Shown: piece after piece, positions 61,485-64,000 of the stretch
How positions within the stretch are numbered: the first letter of the stretch is position 1
Layout: each line of letters starts with the position of its first letter
NCBI RefSeq assembly: GCF_005048225.1
Contig: NZ_SUNI01000009.1
Span: 83,928-147,927 of the forward strand
Reading direction: 5' to 3'
DNA: 64,000 nt
Source: Paracoccus gahaiensis
Lineage (GTDB): Bacteria; Pseudomonadota; Alphaproteobacteria; Rhodobacterales; Rhodobacteraceae
Made by a program: the position numbers and the translations under genes
Notes under the pieces: model-generated
What the model saw: the letters and a program-made list of their open reading frames with translations, nothing else
Told to the model about the DNA's origin: nothing
The model's database searches: none

Positions 61485-62351
61485 ATGTCCCTGCCCCGCA
61501 GCCTTGCCCTGCTCTCGCTGATCCTTCTTGCCGCCTGTGGCGGCGGGGGCGGAGGGGGCACCGGCGATGCCCCGCCGCTGGCCCCGCCCCCCGAGGGGCG
61601 CCCGGTGGCCTCGGGGCCGTTCCAGACCTACACGACCCAGCATAACGGCTTTGCCCGGGTGCGCCGAGATGCGGCTCAGGGCCCCCGCGATGCCCGCGCC
61701 CTGGCGGCCTTCGACGACAGCAATCCCGCCGATCCCGCAGGCTATCGCGATCTGATCGCCCGGGCCGATGCCGATCGCGCCGGGCGCATGACCATCGAGG
61801 TCATCGCCGAGGTCGATCCCCGGAACGGGCGCCGGGCCACGCGCCTTTTGCGCCTGACCGCCGACCAGGCCCCCTTCGACAACCTGCGCGACGGCCAGCT
61901 GGTCGCGACCGGCGGGCAGTATTTCTTCAAGGGGCAGAGCTTTGCCTGGGTGACCATCGACGACGGCCCGCTTCTGTCGGGGCGCCACAGCGACGGGCTG
62001 GAGAACCTGATGCTGGACTTCGACCGTGGCACCGCGAATGTCGACATCCGCACCGAGGTCTCGCCCCGCTCGCAGGTCGAGATCGGGCTGCGCGCCCGCA
62101 ACCTGCCCTTCAACGTGGTCACCGGCGCCTATGGCGGGGCCGCGACGATCAGCGTGCGCAACCCCGATGTCACCCAGACCTACCGGATCGACGGGCAGCT
62201 GCGCGGCAATGTCGGGGGCAGCCCGACCTATCGCGACGGGCGGCACGGCATGACCACCTCGGGCCTCTACCGGGCGGTGGGCCGGGACAAGGGACATGCG
62301 GTGCGGGTGGACGGCGCCTATAGCGGCGTCGATCCGAATGCGCGGCGCTAG
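61485..62351 (+). CDS. Surface-type lipoprotein, possible Slam client
   Basis: A 288-residue lipoprotein with lipobox LLAAC, then a Gly-rich tether (eight glycines after the Cys) and a proline-rich linker. The mature domain is beta-rich (FAWVTIDDGPLLSGRHSDGL, LMLDFDRGTANVDIRTEVSP) and recalls transferrin-binding-protein-B-like or factor-H-binding-like barrels, though no clear family match is made. It overlaps the start of the outer-membrane barrel gene, as client lipoproteins of Slam proteins often do. Confidence 0.7.
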   Translation: MSLPRSLALLSLILLAACGGGGGGGTGDAPPLAPPPEGRPVASGPFQTYTTQHNGFARVRRDAAQGPRDARALAAFDDSNPADPAGYRDLIARADADRAGRMTIEVIAEVDPRNGRRATRLLRLTADQAPFDNLRDGQLVATGGQYFFKGQSFAWVTIDDGPLLSGRHSDGLENLMLDFDRGTANVDIRTEVSPRSQVEIGLRARNLPFNVVTGAYGGAATISVRNPDVTQTYRIDGQLRGNVGGSPTYRDGRHGMTTSGLYRAVGRDKGHAVRVDGAYSGVDPNARR

Positions 62352-63435
62352 GCGGCGCGTCGGACGGGTCCTGGGCCTTGCCTGCCTGATCGCCGCCACC
62401 GTCTGTGCCAATGGCGCCGCTGCGCAAGGTATCGCCGCGAGTGGCGCGGCCGGTCTGGCGGATCGGCTGCAGCTGTCCGAGGCAGCGGCGCCCGAGCGGT
62501 TGCGGCTGCGGATCCATGCGCAGGCGCTGGCGGCGGGCGCCCTGCCGCCGCGCGGGCTGGCGCGGATGCGGGCCGACATGGTGCGACAGGGCCATTACTT
62601 CGACGGCGGCCCGCCGGCGCTGGTGGCGCGCGACGCGGTGGTCGCGCCGATGCTGGCTTGGGACGGCAACATCAATGGCGGCGTGCTGCAGGACCGCTTC
62701 GTCTTCAACGGGCTGATCTTCGAGGCGGCGCCGGGCGTGCGGGCCAAGGCCGGGCTGGTCGCCGGAGGCTCGGTCGCGGGCGTCACCCGACACGCCTGGC
62801 AGACCGGCCGCCTGATCGAGCTGCGGGGCGCCGCCGAGCTGGGATGGTCGCCCGAACACCGGATCGGGCGGGCCGATGCCCTGGTCTCGGCCTGCTCGCA
62901 GAATCATCTGCGCGGCTGGACCTTTCTGGATCTCTGCGGCACGGCGGCGCGCTATTGGCGCGAGCTGGACCAAGGCACGGCCTATCAGCGATCCGCCGGG
63001 ATCGTGCAGGTCCTGGCCGCCGAGCGCTCGGCACATCAGCTGGAGCTGCGGGCCAGCCGCCTGTCGGGATCGGGGCAGGATCAGACGCGCCTGTCGCTCT
63101 CCTCCGATTCGGTCTGGAGCCGCCTGGCCAGCCGGGCCGAGCTGACCCTGGGCCAGCCGCGCGAGGGGGCCACGCTGCTGGATCATCGTCTGGACGGGGG
63201 CATAACCTGGCTGATGGGCGACCGCCCCGTCAGCCTTGACCTGTCCACGCAGGTGTTGCAGGGCGGCGCCTTTCTGGGCGTGCCGCGCCGGGACCGGGTG
63301 TCGGGCGTCTCGCTGTCCACCCGCCTGCGGCCCGGCGCCTCGATCAGGGTGGGCGTGATCGACAGCCGCTCGACGGCGGGGATCGCCAATTACCGGCAGG
63401 TGACGCTGGACCTGCGGCTGGACCGGCTGCGCTAG
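62338..63435 (+). CDS. Outer-membrane beta-barrel protein, Slam-like
   Basis: A 365-residue secreted protein. Signal peptide (MRGARRRVGRVLGLACLIAA to AAAQ) is set by the ATG at 62338, which overlaps the lipoprotein stop by 14 bases. A short helical N-terminal part precedes APMLAWDGNINGGVLQDRFV, reminiscent of the start of the Slam (DUF560) barrel; then alternating strands to the final DLRLDRLR. Aromatic C-terminal residue is lacking. Slam proteins export lipoproteins to the surface; the adjacent lipoprotein gene supports this, but identity is inferred. Confidence 0.6.
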   Translation: MRGARRRVGRVLGLACLIAATVCANGAAAQGIAASGAAGLADRLQLSEAAAPERLRLRIHAQALAAGALPPRGLARMRADMVRQGHYFDGGPPALVARDAVVAPMLAWDGNINGGVLQDRFVFNGLIFEAAPGVRAKAGLVAGGSVAGVTRHAWQTGRLIELRGAAELGWSPEHRIGRADALVSACSQNHLRGWTFLDLCGTAARYWRELDQGTAYQRSAGIVQVLAAERSAHQLELRASRLSGSGQDQTRLSLSSDSVWSRLASRAELTLGQPREGATLLDHRLDGGITWLMGDRPVSLDLSTQVLQGGAFLGVPRRDRVSGVSLSTRLRPGASIRVGVIDSRSTAGIANYRQVTLDLRLDRLR

Positions 63436-63438
63436 ATC

Positions 63439-64000
63439 CTATTCCAGCGCGGCCAGCCCGCGTCGGGTCTCGGCGGTGGCCAGTTCGCTGTGCAGGCGCA
63501 TGAATTCCTGCCGGGCCTGCGCCTGACGGTTGCTGTTAAGATAGGCATAGGCGCGCAATATGGCCAGATCGCGGCGCAGGCTCCCCGTCAGCCCCTCGAT
63601 GGCGTCGAAGAACTCGACCGCGCGGCGATAGTCGCGGCGGTTGTAGGCCGCCACCCCGCGCTGGTCCAGGATCTGGCGTTCGACATCGACGCGCTGCGTG
63701 CGGGTCAGATCGACACCCGCCGCGATGCGCGCGGCATTGTCGGCCATGCCCATCTGCAGATAGGCCAGCGCCATGCCATATTGCGCATCGCGGCGCTGCG
63801 TGGCGTCCAGCCGACCGCGCAGGGCCGCCTCGAACTGGGCGATGGCCTCCATGGGTCGGTCCAGATTGTAGGTCTGCCAGGCCTGCTGATAGACGCCGGT
63901 GCCTGACGGGGCCGCCGCCTGACGGGCCGGCGCTGCGGGGGCCGCCGGTGCGGGCGCCGGGGTCGCCACCGGCGCCGGCGCGGGGGCAGGCGTGGGCACG
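63439..64000 (-). CDS. TPR-repeat protein, 5' end outside window
   Basis: A tetratricopeptide-type protein whose C-terminal 187 residues are visible; the frame stays open to the right edge. A Pro/Ala linker (PTPAPAPAPVATPAPAPA) leads into helical repeats: YQQAWQTYNLDRPMEAIAQF, YGMALAYLQMGMADNAARIA and RRAVEFFDAIEGLTGSLRRD. It is convergent with the barrel gene, separated by three bases between stops. Whether it belongs to the same export system is not known; TPR domains do occur in Slam N-termini. Confidence 0.75.
   Translation of the reverse strand, partial: VPTPAPAPAPVATPAPAPAAPAAPARQAAAPSGTGVYQQAWQTYNLDRPMEAIAQFEAALRGRLDATQRRDAQYGMALAYLQMGMADNAARIAAGVDLTRTQRVDVERQILDQRGVAAYNRRDYRRAVEFFDAIEGLTGSLRRDLAILRAYAYLNSNRQAQARQEFMRLHSELATAETRRGLAALE

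Overview
The window looks like chromosome of a high-GC alphaproteobacterium of the Rhodobacteraceae, most like Paracoccus. This is an inference from the very GC-rich codon use, the yajC-secDF-Mth938-ccmABCDG gene order, a HemB without the zinc-cysteine cluster, a GTTC-N7-GTTC type LexA box and a C-P lyase cluster with a DUF1045 gene. No species can be named from sequence alone.

Bases 1-25 kb are core genome. A minus-strand run encodes protein export (yajC, secD, secF), an Mth938-fold protein and cytochrome c maturation (ccmA, B, C, D, G), followed by a truncated gamma-glutamyltransferase. Then come mazG, dusA, tRNA-Val(CAC), an HU-like protein, lon, a sensor kinase, a metallo-beta-lactamase-fold hydrolase, tRNA-Asn(GTT), pabB with a pabC-like gene, mfd, a membrane protein, hemB, a SYLF lipoprotein, a GntR regulator, a YgjP-type metallopeptidase and an FYDLN-type protein.

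Bases 25215-35144 are a 9.9-kb integrated element of lower GC content, inserted at the 3' end of tRNA-Ala(GGC) and bounded by a perfect 17-bp direct repeat. It encodes a P4-type integrase, a 57-residue AlpA-like protein, a winged-helix replication-type protein with an array of five phased palindromes, a P27-type small terminase, an HK97-like capsid protein, a tape-measure protein, and a divergent pair of ribbon-helix-helix regulators around three operator palindromes. No large terminase, portal, protease, tail tube or lysis gene is visible. The packaging, capsid and tail-length genes without the rest of a phage suggest a satellite that uses a helper phage. This is the most unusual feature of the window.

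Bases 35-46 kb return to host genes: a PAP2 phosphatase, fructose-bisphosphatase, a SelD-associated type FAD oxidoreductase, a CDP-alcohol phosphatidyltransferase, a TVP38-disulfide reductase fusion, and an SOS mutagenesis cassette (imuB-dnaE2) with a LexA box but no adjacent imuA.

Bases 46-59 kb hold a phosphonate locus: phnCDE1E2, the repressor gene phnF, phnGHI-HAD-JKLN, a convergent DUF1045 2H-phosphoesterase gene and phnM. Candidate Pho boxes lie before phnC and phnM, and a terminator-like hairpin separates phnD from the permease genes. phnP is not seen. DUF1045 and the embedded HAD gene are candidates for the missing steps.

Bases 59-64 kb hold divergent c-di-GMP genes (an EAL protein and a membrane GGDEF protein), a lipoprotein gene overlapping an outer-membrane barrel gene that may be a Slam-type pair, and a truncated TPR protein.
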